Shown here: positions 1-7,209 of the stretch, piece after piece
How the letters are laid out: every line of letters starts with the position of its first letter
Position numbering within the stretch: position 1 is the first letter of the stretch
Assembly (NCBI GenBank): GCA_963844405.1
Contig: CAWJNZ010000003.1
Location: 124,001-188,000, forward strand
Reading direction: 5' to 3'
Origin: DASSUW01 sp963844405
GTDB lineage: Bacteria > Actinomycetota > Thermoleophilia > Solirubrobacterales > Solirubrobacteraceae
DNA length: 64,000 nt
Made by a program: the position numbers and the translations under genes
Notes under the pieces: model-generated
What the model was told of the DNA's origin: nothing
Databases searched by the model: none
What the model saw: the letters and a program-made list of their open reading frames with translations, nothing else

Positions 1-218
1 CAGTTCGAGAGCGCCGACAGCTCCTGGCGGATCCGCGGATCGGGCAGGATGTCGACGGCGGCGAACTCCTTGCCGACCGCGTCGAGCGCGGCCACCGTGC
101 GCGCGGAGAAGCCGCACGCGGGACGCTCGGGCGTCCCCTTCATGAAGAGGATGACCTCGTGGTCGCGGATCGCGTCGGCGATCGCCTCGCGGATGGGGTT
201 CTCGGTGGTATCGCTCAT
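1..218 (-). CDS. grxD: Monothiol glutaredoxin, Grx4 family (partial, C-terminus outside window)
   Basis: The protein reads leftward from ATG at 216-218 and runs off the window edge, so about 72 N-terminal residues are visible. It carries the Grx4 signature: a lysine in MKGTPERP followed by the single-cysteine active site CGFS. Family members bind a bridging [2Fe-2S] cluster with glutathione and pass it to apoproteins, often with BolA partners. The BolA gene ends two bases upstream of this start on the same strand, so the two are probably one operon. An A-type Fe-S carrier gene is divergent nearby, which supports a cluster-trafficking role. Confidence 0.92.
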   Translation of the reverse strand, partial: MSDTTENPIREAIADAIRDHEVILFMKGTPERPACGFSARTVAALDAVGKEFAAVDILPDPRIRQELSALSN

Positions 219-220
219 GC

Positions 221-448
221 TCACTCCGCTCGCGTTTCGAGGGACAGCGCGTGGATCGGCCCGCCGATGTCGGCTCCGAACACCGCGTAGACGCGGCGGT
301 GCTGCTCGATCCGGCTCATGCCGGCGAACTCCGGGGCGGCGACCGAGGCGCGGAAATGGTCGCCCCCGCCCGTGAGGTCGATCACCTCGGCGCGGGCGCC
401 CGGGATGGCCGTCTCGATGCGCTGCTTGAGTTCCTCCGTGCTCGGCAC
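221..448 (-). CDS. bolA: BolA family protein
   Basis: This is a 75-residue BolA-like protein starting with GTG at 446-448. The start was chosen because the upstream in-frame extension would overlap the divergent Fe-S carrier start, and because BolA proteins normally begin just before the first helix (PSTEELKQRIE). The helix-turn-helix-like segment FAGMSRIEQHRRVYAVFG and the C-terminal HALSLET are typical of the family. BolA proteins pair with monothiol glutaredoxins in [2Fe-2S] transfer, and here the glutaredoxin gene follows after two bases. The exact start is less certain than the family. Confidence 0.88.
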   Translation of the reverse strand: MPSTEELKQRIETAIPGARAEVIDLTGGGDHFRASVAAPEFAGMSRIEQHRRVYAVFGADIGGPIHALSLETRAE

Positions 449-472
449 GATGATGAAGAGAGTAGCGAGCGC

Positions 473-478
473 TATCCT
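473..478 (+). promoter_or_regulatory. -10-like TATCCT before the Fe-S carrier gene
   Basis: TATCCT ends 10 bases before the ATG at 489, the spacing expected for a leaderless or nearly leaderless transcript. No clear -35 hexamer is visible. Many genes in this window show the same TANNNT arrangement. Confidence 0.5.
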
Positions 479-488
479 TTCTGAAGCG

Positions 489-842
489 ATGATCACGTTC
501 ACCGAGAAGGGCGCCGAGAAGGTGCAGGAGTTCCTGGCCGGTCAGGGCGCCGAGATCCAGACGTCCGGCCTGCGGGTCGGGGTGCGCGGCGGCGGCTGCT
601 CCGGCTTCCAGTACGCGCTCGCCTTCGACACCCGGCGTGAGGGTGACGAGGTGTTCGAGGACCACGGTCTCCGGATCCTCGTCGACGGGCCGAGCCTGCC
701 CTACGTGCGCGGCGCGGTCGTCGACTACGTCGAGGGCCTGCAGGGCGCCGGCTTCAAGGTCGACAACCCGAATGTGATCGCGGCGTGCGGCTGCGGCTCC
801 TCGTTCCGCGTGGCGGACGAGGAAGAGGTCTCGGCGGTCTAG
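489..842 (+). CDS. erpA: A-type iron-sulfur cluster carrier (ErpA/IscA/SufA family)
   Basis: This 117-residue protein has the three conserved A-type cysteines: one in GGGCSGF at about residue 36 and the pair in CGCGSSF near the C-terminus. These proteins receive a nascent cluster from an Isc or Suf scaffold and deliver it to target enzymes in the cytosol. The start ATG at 489 lies 10 bases after a TATCCT hexamer, and the protein begins MITFTEKGAEKV as is usual for the family. It is divergent from bolA-grxD. Its 3' end overlaps the next gene by 58 bases. Confidence 0.93.
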   Translation: MITFTEKGAEKVQEFLAGQGAEIQTSGLRVGVRGGGCSGFQYALAFDTRREGDEVFEDHGLRILVDGPSLPYVRGAVVDYVEGLQGAGFKVDNPNVIAACGCGSSFRVADEEEVSAV

Positions 843-2059
843 CGCTCGCCGCCGCGGCGGCGGTCGTTGTCCTGCTCGTCGTCCTGAGGGACGGCGAGGA
901 GCCTCCCCCTGCGCCGGTGCCCGTGCCGACTCCGGTGCCCGAGCAGCCGGCGCTCGACGTCCCGGCCGCCGAGCCCGCGCTGGCCATCGGCATCACCGAG
1001 TTCAACCCGAACCTCTTCGCCCCCGACACGGTGCTCGCCGTGCCCCCGCCGTGGCGCCGCTGGCGGAAGGAGCTCGTGCGGATCCGGCCCGCCGTCTACC
1101 GGCTCGTGGTCGAGTGGAACGACGTCCAGCCGCGCGCGGACGCGCCCGCCGACCTCACCGTCCTCAGCCAGGGCTGTATGCGCGCCGTGCCGCCGTGCGC
1201 GCCCTACGGCGGCGTGCTCGGCCAGCTGCGTGGCGCGGCGGCGCGCGGCTGGGAGGTGCTCGTGGTCTTCACCGGCACGCCGAAGTGGGCCGGCGGCGGC
1301 CCGCGCGGCTGCCGGCGCGAGGCGTTCGCGAGCGCCCCGCGCGACCTGCGGGCCTACCGGCAGATGGTCTCCGACCTGATCGACCTGGCGGACACCGAGG
1401 GCATCGAGCTGCGCTACTTCTCGCCCTGGAACGAGCCGAACCACCCCTACTTCCTCTCGCCGCAGCGGAAGGCGTGCGACGCGCTCGCGCCGTCGCTCGC
1501 CGTCCGGCCGTACGCGCGCCTGGCGGAGGCGCTCCAGACCGAGCTCGCCGCGCACGGCGGCGACCGCCGGCTCGTGCTCGGCGAGACGGCCGGCATCCTC
1601 GAGCCGAGCTCGCGGGCGACCGGCGTCGCCGAGATGATCCAGGGCCTGCCGCGCGAGCTGGTGTGCGCGGCGCCCGTGTGGTCGCAGCACGCCTACATCG
1701 GCGGCACCGATCCGGTGGCCACCGTGAAGGCCGCGCTGTCGACGCACCGGTGCCCGCGCGAGCACGCGATCTGGATCACCGAGACGGGCGTCGGACCGGC
1801 GCCCGGCGGCCTCTCGCTCGCCCGCGGGATCACCAGCGAGAAGCAGGGCTGCCGGCTGCTGCACCGCCGGCTGCGCCAGTGGTACCGCGACCCGCGCGTG
1901 ACGCTGGCCGCCCAGTACACGTTCCGCGAGGACGACCTGTTCCCGACCGGCCTCGTCACCACCGACCTGGCGCGGGCGCGGCCGGCGCTGCGCGAGTGGC
2001 AGGCGTGGGGGCGCCGCGACGACCCCGCAGACCCACCTCCGCCCTCGACCTGCGGCTAA
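785..2059 (+). CDS. Membrane-anchored glycoside hydrolase-like (clan GH-A fold) protein
   Basis: This 424-residue protein starts with GTG at 785 inside the end of the Fe-S carrier gene. It has an Arg-rich N-terminus, one hydrophobic helix (LALAAAAAVVVLLVV) and a Pro-rich linker, so it is probably secreted and anchored. The remainder looks like a TIM-barrel glycosidase of the GH5/GH39 type: FSPWNEPNHPYF near residue 216 holds the candidate acid/base Glu after Asn, and WITETGVGP near residue 332 the candidate nucleophile Glu. The substrate cannot be read from sequence. The 58-base overlap makes the start less certain, but no later start keeps the helix. Confidence 0.72.
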   Translation: MRLRLLVPRGGRGRGLGGLALAAAAAVVVLLVVLRDGEEPPPAPVPVPTPVPEQPALDVPAAEPALAIGITEFNPNLFAPDTVLAVPPPWRRWRKELVRIRPAVYRLVVEWNDVQPRADAPADLTVLSQGCMRAVPPCAPYGGVLGQLRGAAARGWEVLVVFTGTPKWAGGGPRGCRREAFASAPRDLRAYRQMVSDLIDLADTEGIELRYFSPWNEPNHPYFLSPQRKACDALAPSLAVRPYARLAEALQTELAAHGGDRRLVLGETAGILEPSSRATGVAEMIQGLPRELVCAAPVWSQHAYIGGTDPVATVKAALSTHRCPREHAIWITETGVGPAPGGLSLARGITSEKQGCRLLHRRLRQWYRDPRVTLAAQYTFREDDLFPTGLVTTDLARARPALREWQAWGRRDDPADPPPPSTCG

Positions 2060-2091
2060 CGGCCCGCGGGCCGTTGGCCCGGCCCAACGGG
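2058..2091. terminator. Palindromic terminator-like region between convergent genes
   Basis: An 18-bp perfect palindrome (2058-2075) starts in the upstream stop codon and is followed by a second stem, CCGTTGG/CCAACGG, at 2072-2091. The two stems share bases and are mutually exclusive. They fill the short gap between converging genes and could end transcription from both sides. There is no T-tract. Confidence 0.5.
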
Positions 2092-2092
2092 G

Positions 2093-3463
2093 CTATCTGC
2101 CGGCCTGATACAGCAGCCAGAGCGCGAGCATGGTGAAGCCGACCATGATGGCCAGCATCCAGTACTGCGAGCGCACCGCCTCGCGCACCTGCCCGTAGGC
2201 GGCCAAGGCCCGGTCGTGGGCGAGGATCAGCGCGGCCACGTGGCCGAGGACGACGACGCCGAACTGCATCCACCACAGGCCGTTCTCGCTGATCAGCGAG
2301 AAGTCGATCGCCGCGTCGGCCGTCCCGAAGATGTCCCAGCCCTGGCCGAACGGGTCCGAGGCCAGGTACTTGATCCCCTGGCCCTCGTAGATCAGGTAGC
2401 TGAGGTAGTGGGCGATCGCGTAGACGGCGCCGATCGGCACCAGCGAGTGGATGAAGCGCATCCGCAGCTCGGCGCCCGAGAAGCCGCCGCCGACCGAGCG
2501 CGCGCCCTCGATGCCGAGCCAGTAGAAGCCGCCGACGAGCAGCACGGCCGCGATCAGCCCGACCGTCTCGGCGAGCTTCTGCCCCGCATCCTCGGTGGCG
2601 CCGACGGCGGTGAAGGCGTCCTGCACCGCCGGCCCGACGTTCTCCCACAGCGCGCCCTGCGTCAGGCCGTCGAAGGTGACGGTCCCGATCATCACCATCA
2701 CGAAGGCGACGGTGCCGCGGGCGGGATCGAGCCGCGGCAGGCCGCCGAGCGGCGGGCGCACGCCGAGGACCCGGTCGCGCGTCTCGAACGGGCTGATCCG
2801 CGACAGGAGGTTGAAGTAGACCGAGAAGCCCTCGCCGCGGCGCGTCCAGGTCTCCACGCCCCACACCGCCTGGGCGGCGAGCGTGACGACCGTGTAGCCG
2901 ACGATCGCGTTGGTCAGCGTGCGCGGGGAGTCGGCCCACGCGCCGACGAGCTCGATCCAGACGAAGAAGAGCAGGACGGCGGCGGCAGGCCAGCGCCCGA
3001 GCTGCTCGGGGTACGGCCGCCGGGCGCCCGCCCGCCGGCCGACGACGGCCCCGGTCGCTCGGCCGATCGCACGCCACGGGTTGAAGGCCCGGAAGACGTC
3101 GCCGAACAGGATCGACAGGATCACCAGGCCGACCCAGAAGGTGATCATGATGAAGGTCGGGACGAGGTTGTCGGAGGCCGAGTCGGCCCCGACGTAGCCG
3201 GCCACGATCAGGACGCCGAGCGTGGCGACGCCGATCGCCCCGCACAGCGCGTCGACCACGCGGCCGGCGAGCAGCCGCCCGACCCCCGGGAGCGGCCGCC
3301 ACGACGGGCGCTCGAGCACGGGCCGCGGCCACATCAGCGCGAGCGCGGCGAACGAGACGACCAGCACCGCCGCCGCGCCCCAGGCGAACAGCCACGGCGG
3401 CAGCGGCAGCGGCGTCCGCTGGATCGGCCCGCCGTGTGCCAGCAGCGTGATGGGGAGGTCCAT
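2093..3463 (-). CDS. Polytopic membrane protein of an actinobacterial family sometimes labelled fenitrothion hydrolase-like
   Basis: This 456-residue integral membrane protein has about ten or more hydrophobic segments. It starts with ATG at 3461-3463 and begins MDLPITLLAHGG. A first long helix (AAAVLVVSFAALALMW) is followed by a conserved-looking loop GDVFRAFNPWRAIGR. From memory, similar actinobacterial proteins are often annotated as fenitrothion hydrolase, but I see no hydrolase motif and do not endorse that function. It lies 2 bases downstream of the thioredoxin-like lipoprotein gene, so the two are probably co-transcribed. Confidence 0.6.
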   Translation of the reverse strand: MDLPITLLAHGGPIQRTPLPLPPWLFAWGAAAVLVVSFAALALMWPRPVLERPSWRPLPGVGRLLAGRVVDALCGAIGVATLGVLIVAGYVGADSASDNLVPTFIMITFWVGLVILSILFGDVFRAFNPWRAIGRATGAVVGRRAGARRPYPEQLGRWPAAAVLLFFVWIELVGAWADSPRTLTNAIVGYTVVTLAAQAVWGVETWTRRGEGFSVYFNLLSRISPFETRDRVLGVRPPLGGLPRLDPARGTVAFVMVMIGTVTFDGLTQGALWENVGPAVQDAFTAVGATEDAGQKLAETVGLIAAVLLVGGFYWLGIEGARSVGGGFSGAELRMRFIHSLVPIGAVYAIAHYLSYLIYEGQGIKYLASDPFGQGWDIFGTADAAIDFSLISENGLWWMQFGVVVLGHVAALILAHDRALAAYGQVREAVRSQYWMLAIMVGFTMLALWLLYQAGR

Positions 3464-3465
3464 CG

Positions 3466-4470
3466 TCAGAGCGCGGTCTTCAGCGCGGTCTCGAACGCCT
3501 TCAGGCCGAAGGAGCCCTCGAGCCGCGCGGCGATCTTCCCGTTCTTCCCGACCACGAACAGCCACGGCTCGGAGCGGAGCCGGAACGCCTTCAGCGGCTC
3601 GCGCAGGCCGGCGTCGGGCGAGTTGTCGACGTAGACCTCCTGGTGGATGAACTCCACGCGGTCGCCGTACTTCGCCTTCATCTGGAGCGCGATGTCGGTG
3701 ACCGGGCCGCAGACGCGCGACTGGCAGAGCTGCGGGGTCGAGAACAGCAGCGCCACCGGCTTGGTGCCGACCACCTGGTCGAAGCTGCGCTCGTGCATGT
3801 CGCTCGGCGGCGTCCGCGTGTCGAGCATGTCCTCGTTGCCGCCGACCGAGGCCAGCGTGTCGGTCTTCGTCTTCGGGGCCTGTTCGCCGACGTCCGGGAT
3901 GTCGTCCGCCTGCTTGGTCGCCACCTGGACCTGCGTCGGGGCGGCGACGTACGTGTCGCCCTTCTGCGTCACGACGAGGATCGCCCACGCGCCCTTGCGG
4001 TCGAACGGCACCTCGCTCTGGTAGACGGCGGCGAACGGGTCGGACTCCTCGGCCGCCTGCTTCGAGCGATAGCGGCCCTCGGTGACGAGCACGTCGGCGG
4101 GGGCGGCGAACGGGCCGACGGCGGGGGCGTCGGGCGTGGGGGCGGCGTAGACGACGGTCGGGCCGTACACGAACTGGCCCTGGTCGTCGATCACGCCGAA
4201 GGCGAGGCGCGACTTGCCGACCGTGAACACCGACGTGGCGAGCCCGACCTCGGTGCTGCCTCCGCCCTTGACCTCCTCGGCGAGCTCGTTGAGCGTCTTG
4301 CCCTCGGCCGACGGGAAGGACGACGCGTCGGGCTGCGAGGCGGCGCGCACCTGCTCCTGCAGGCCGCCCTCCTCGGGCACGCGGCTCACCGGGTCCTCGG
4401 TCGCCCCGTTGTCACCGCCGCAGCCGACCACGGCGCCGGCCAGCAGCGCCACGAGAACGAGCCTCCTCAT
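3466..4470 (-). CDS. Lipoprotein with C-terminal thioredoxin-fold domain
   Basis: This 334-residue protein has a signal peptide ending in lipobox VVGCG, so it is probably anchored on the outer face of the membrane. The C-terminal third looks thioredoxin-like: a strand PVALLFSTP, then a cysteine pair in LCQSRVCGP (C-X4-C rather than C-X2-C), and EPWLFVVGKNGKIAARLEG with the usual Pro and a TlpA-like ending. The middle region is unassigned. A GTG one codon upstream (4473) is an equally possible start, and TACCCT lies just before it. It is followed by a polytopic membrane protein gene and may be a redox partner for it; that is inference. Confidence 0.65.
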   Translation of the reverse strand: MRRLVLVALLAGAVVGCGGDNGATEDPVSRVPEEGGLQEQVRAASQPDASSFPSAEGKTLNELAEEVKGGGSTEVGLATSVFTVGKSRLAFGVIDDQGQFVYGPTVVYAAPTPDAPAVGPFAAPADVLVTEGRYRSKQAAEESDPFAAVYQSEVPFDRKGAWAILVVTQKGDTYVAAPTQVQVATKQADDIPDVGEQAPKTKTDTLASVGGNEDMLDTRTPPSDMHERSFDQVVGTKPVALLFSTPQLCQSRVCGPVTDIALQMKAKYGDRVEFIHQEVYVDNSPDAGLREPLKAFRLRSEPWLFVVGKNGKIAARLEGSFGLKAFETALKTAL

Positions 4471-4481
4471 CACGGTGCATG

Positions 4482-4487
4482 AGGGTA
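4482..4487 (-). promoter_or_regulatory. -10-like TACCCT before the thioredoxin-like lipoprotein
   Basis: TACCCT on the minus strand ends 8 bases before GTG 4473 and 11 bases before ATG 4470, matching the short-leader promoter pattern seen elsewhere in the window. Confidence 0.4.
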
Positions 4488-4494
4488 GCCGGGG

Positions 4495-5115
4495 TCAGGT
4501 GGGCTCGTTGTCGAGGCTGCGCCACAGGTAGAGGCAGGCGCGCGTGCGGTGCGGGCGCCAGGGCTCGGCCAGCGCGGTGAGCTCCGCGGGGGCGGGCGGG
4601 CGCTCGAGCGCGTACGCACGCATGGCCGCGTTGCGCACCCCGAGATCGCCCGTCGGGAGGACGTCCGGGCGGTTCAGCGTGAAGATGAGGAACATGTGCG
4701 CGGTCCACTCGCCGACGCCCTTGACCGCCGTCAGCTCGCGGATCACCTCGCCGTCGGGCATCTCAGGCAGCCGGTCGAGCTCGAGCTCGCCGGAGATGAC
4801 GTGCTCGGCGAGGCTGCGCAGGTAGGCGACCTTGGCGCGGCTGAAGCCGCAGGCGACGCGCAGCGCCTCCGGGTCGTCGGCCAGGATCTGCTCGGGGGTG
4901 GGCGTGGAGCCGCCGAAGCGGTCCAGCAGCCGCTGCCAGATCGACGCGGCGGCCTTGACCGAGAGCTGCTGGCCGGCGATCGCCCGCATCAGCACGCCGT
5001 AGGGATCCTCGGGCCGCCCGCGCCGGTCCATCCTCTCGGGCAGCGGGCCGCCCTCGTCGATCAGCCGCGCCAGGACGGGGTCGGAGCGGTGCAGGTGAGC
5101 GTCGGCCGCAAGCAC
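4495..5115 (-). CDS. DNA-3-methyladenine glycosylase II-like (HhH-GPD superfamily)
   Basis: This 206-residue base-excision repair glycosylase has helix-hairpin-helix VKGVGEWTAH near residue 131 and catalytic Asp in LPTGDLGV near residue 153. ILMRAIAGQQLS-type residues (MRAIAGQQLSVKAA) before them are typical of AlkA-like enzymes that remove alkylated purines. It has no Fe-S cysteine cluster, unlike Nth or MutY. GTG at 5115 is preferred because TAGGTT at 5124-5129 sits 8 bases upstream; an in-frame TTG at 5124 overlaps that hexamer. A second, longer AlkA-like gene lies at 50178-51188. Confidence 0.85.
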   Translation of the reverse strand: MLAADAHLHRSDPVLARLIDEGGPLPERMDRRGRPEDPYGVLMRAIAGQQLSVKAAASIWQRLLDRFGGSTPTPEQILADDPEALRVACGFSRAKVAYLRSLAEHVISGELELDRLPEMPDGEVIRELTAVKGVGEWTAHMFLIFTLNRPDVLPTGDLGVRNAAMRAYALERPPAPAELTALAEPWRPHRTRACLYLWRSLDNEPT

Positions 5116-5137
5116 GACCGCCAAACCTAACGAACTA

Positions 5138-5244
5138 AGGGGGTCAGGCCCCTCTGTGTCAGTACAGCTGCGAACTGCAGTACTACAGAGGGGACTGTCC
5201 CTTCATGTTGAGGGACTGTCCCTTCATGTTGAGGGACAGTCCCC
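5138..5244. repeat. Cluster of short palindromic/direct repeats (REP-like)
   Basis: The gap between two leftward genes holds a palindrome AGGGGGTCAGGCCCCT (5138-5153), an imperfect hairpin at 5160-5184, and a 21-bp unit repeated head to tail (5191-5211, 5212-5232). A closing GGGACAGTCCC is the reverse complement of the GGGACTGTCCC that begins each unit. The design is like REP palindromes. A related palindrome pair lies at 15971-16026. It may also end transcription of the phosphoesterase upstream region or act as an mRNA stem. Confidence 0.6.
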
Positions 5245-5250
5245 TTAGGT

Positions 5251-6189
5251 TCAGCCGTCGGTGGTGATGCGGCCGACCAGCTCGCCCAGCACGCGCTCGG
5301 CGTCCTCGTTGGCGACCTGGCAGGTGCCGGCCGCCTCGTGGCCGCCGCCGCCGTACTCGAGCATGAGCTCGCCGACGTTGGTGGGGCTGGAGCGGTCGAT
5401 GATCGACTTGCCGGTGGCGAACACCGTGTTCTGCTGCTTGAGCCCCCACAGCGCGTGGATCGAGACGTTGCACTGGGGGAACAGCGCGTAGATCGTGAAC
5501 CGGTTCGTGGGGTGGATGACCTCCTCGTCGCGGAGGTCGAGCACCACCAGGTTGCCGTGCACGGTCGCGCAGCGGCCGATCTGCTGGGCGGCCTTCGCGG
5601 CGTGCTCGTTGTAGAGGTCGACCCGCTCCGCGACGTCCGGCAGCGCGAGGATCTCCTCGACGCTCAGCGTCGTGCAGGCGTCGATCAGCTCCATCATGAG
5701 CTGGTAGTTGGAGATCCGGAACTCGCGGAAGCGGCCGAGGCCGGTGCGCGGGTCCATGAGGAAGTTGAGCAGCGTCCAGCCGGACGGGTCGAGGATCTCC
5801 TCGAGCGTGAACTGCGCCGCGTCCGACTTGTCGACGGCGTCCATCAGCTCATCGATGCCCGGGAAGGTCGCGGCGCCGCCGAAGTGCGCGTAGACGACGC
5901 GGGCGGCCGACTCCGCGCCCGCCACGATGACGTGGTTCTCCGGCCGGCCCTCGACCCGGATCGTCTCCGAGTGATGGTGGTCGAACGCGATGTGGACGTC
6001 CGGGTGGTACGGCAGGTTGGTGGTGATGTCACGGGGGCCGAGCTCGACCTTGCCATCCTGCACGTCCTTGGGGTGGACGAACTTGACGTCGTCGAGCATG
6101 CCGAGGTGCTTGAGGAGGGCTGCGCACACCAGCCCGTCGAAGTCGGAGCGCGTCACGAGGCGGAAGCGCTCTGCCTGAAGCTGCGTCAT
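5251..6189 (-). CDS. DHH/DHHA1 family phosphoesterase
   Basis: This 312-residue protein starts with ATG at 6187-6189. Its metal-binding motifs are DFDGLV near residue 17 and DHHHSE near residue 71. The DHHA1 substrate-binding signature GGGGHEAAG lies near residue 281. Members include exopolyphosphatases, nanoRNases and cyclic dinucleotide phosphodiesterases, and these motifs alone do not tell which applies. There is no signal peptide, so it is cytosolic. It is divergent from a small lipoprotein gene with only 31 bases between the starts, and TACCTT at 6205-6210 may be its -10. Confidence 0.82.
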   Translation of the reverse strand: MTQLQAERFRLVTRSDFDGLVCAALLKHLGMLDDVKFVHPKDVQDGKVELGPRDITTNLPYHPDVHIAFDHHHSETIRVEGRPENHVIVAGAESAARVVYAHFGGAATFPGIDELMDAVDKSDAAQFTLEEILDPSGWTLLNFLMDPRTGLGRFREFRISNYQLMMELIDACTTLSVEEILALPDVAERVDLYNEHAAKAAQQIGRCATVHGNLVVLDLRDEEVIHPTNRFTIYALFPQCNVSIHALWGLKQQNTVFATGKSIIDRSSPTNVGELMLEYGGGGHEAAGTCQVANEDAERVLGELVGRITTDG

Positions 6190-6220
6190 GGGAGCAACAT
6201 CGGCAAGGTATGGGCCTGGC

Positions 6221-6700
6221 ATGACCCGTCTGCTTCTCATCCTGGCCGTCGCCCTGACCGTCCTCTCCGGCTGCGGCGGCGGCGACGACAGCGAGACGAC
6301 CGAGTTCGTGGCCGAGGCCAACCGGATCTGCCGCGAGGGCGAGGAGCGCCTCCAGGAGGTCACCCGCGAGCAGCAGCAGCAGGCGGAGGAGCTCGATTCA
6401 CTCGAGAAGCGGCAGGCCGCCGTGGGCGACGCGCTGGAGGAGACCGCCGCGGCCTACGAGCCCTACATGCAGCGGCTGCGCGAGCTGGAGCCGCCGTCCG
6501 AGCTCGAGGACTCGTGGACGGGCTTCCTCGACGGTGTCCAGCGGGCGTTCGACCTCATCCCCGACCTCGCCGACGCCACCCGCAGCGGCAACCGCGACCG
6601 CCTGCGCGAGCTGTCCGAGGAGTTCACGGAGATCGCGCGCGAGACCCGCCCGTTCGCCGAGCAGCACCGGCTCGACGACTGTTTGCCCGACGAGGGCTAG
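6221..6700 (+). CDS. Small lipoprotein, unknown function
   Basis: This 159-residue protein has a signal peptide and lipobox VLSGCG. The mature part is almost wholly charged helix (for example REQQQQAEELDSLEKRQAA), probably coiled coil, and resembles many short actinobacterial lipoproteins of unknown role. One cysteine in RICRE and one in DDCLPDEG near the C-terminus could form a disulfide outside the membrane. The start ATG at 6221 directly precedes the signal peptide. It is followed by an unrelated-looking ParB-like gene after 86 bases. Confidence 0.7.
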   Translation: MTRLLLILAVALTVLSGCGGGDDSETTEFVAEANRICREGEERLQEVTREQQQQAEELDSLEKRQAAVGDALEETAAAYEPYMQRLRELEPPSELEDSWTGFLDGVQRAFDLIPDLADATRSGNRDRLRELSEEFTEIARETRPFAEQHRLDDCLPDEG

Positions 6701-6786
6701 CCGCACCGCCGCCCGGGGATCATCCGCCCGGGCGGCCGCCAGCAGGCCGTATCACCGCCGCACCCTCCGCCTGGGAAGGTTGCGCC

Positions 6787-7206
6787 ATGAACCACTGGAG
6801 CCGACTCGAGGCCGAGCGTGCGTTCACCACCGCCTCTCGCGCCCGTCGCCGCGCCGCGATCCTCGGCCGCGTTCGCAAGCTGGGCCGGACGATGTGCGGG
6901 CTCCACGTCTACGACGAGATCCCCCAGCGGCGCGCCGAGCACGGCGTCCGCGAGATCCCGCTCGCGTGCATCGCCGGCACGACGGAGCCCAACCGCGCCA
7001 CCGAGTTCGACCAGCACTTCCGGCCCACCCCGCAGACGCGCGGCCGCTGGCAGCGGGTCTGGCTGGCCTTCCACGGCGGCGTCACGCTGCCCCCGATCTC
7101 GGTCGTCGTGGTCTCCGACGGCTACGCCATCCGCGACGGCCACCACCGCGTCTCGGTCGCGAAGGCGCTCGGCGCCTTCAGCATCGACGCGATCGTCGCC
7201 GGCTAG
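6787..7206 (+). CDS. Stand-alone ParB/Srx-like domain protein
   Basis: This 139-residue protein's C-terminal half resembles the ParB N-terminal nuclease/CTPase-like fold: a strand pair PISVVVVSDGYAIRDGHHR followed by VSVAKALGA. The phrase DGHHR is the equivalent of the DG(N/H)HR motif in ParB and sulfiredoxin domains. No helix-turn-helix DNA-binding domain follows, so it is not a partition ParB. The N-terminus is Arg-rich. A purine-rich GGAAGG precedes the ATG. The stop lies 3 bases from the end of the convergent esterase gene. Function unknown. Confidence 0.62.
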   Translation: MNHWSRLEAERAFTTASRARRRAAILGRVRKLGRTMCGLHVYDEIPQRRAEHGVREIPLACIAGTTEPNRATEFDQHFRPTPQTRGRWQRVWLAFHGGVTLPPISVVVVSDGYAIRDGHHRVSVAKALGAFSIDAIVAG

Positions 7207-7209
7207 CTG

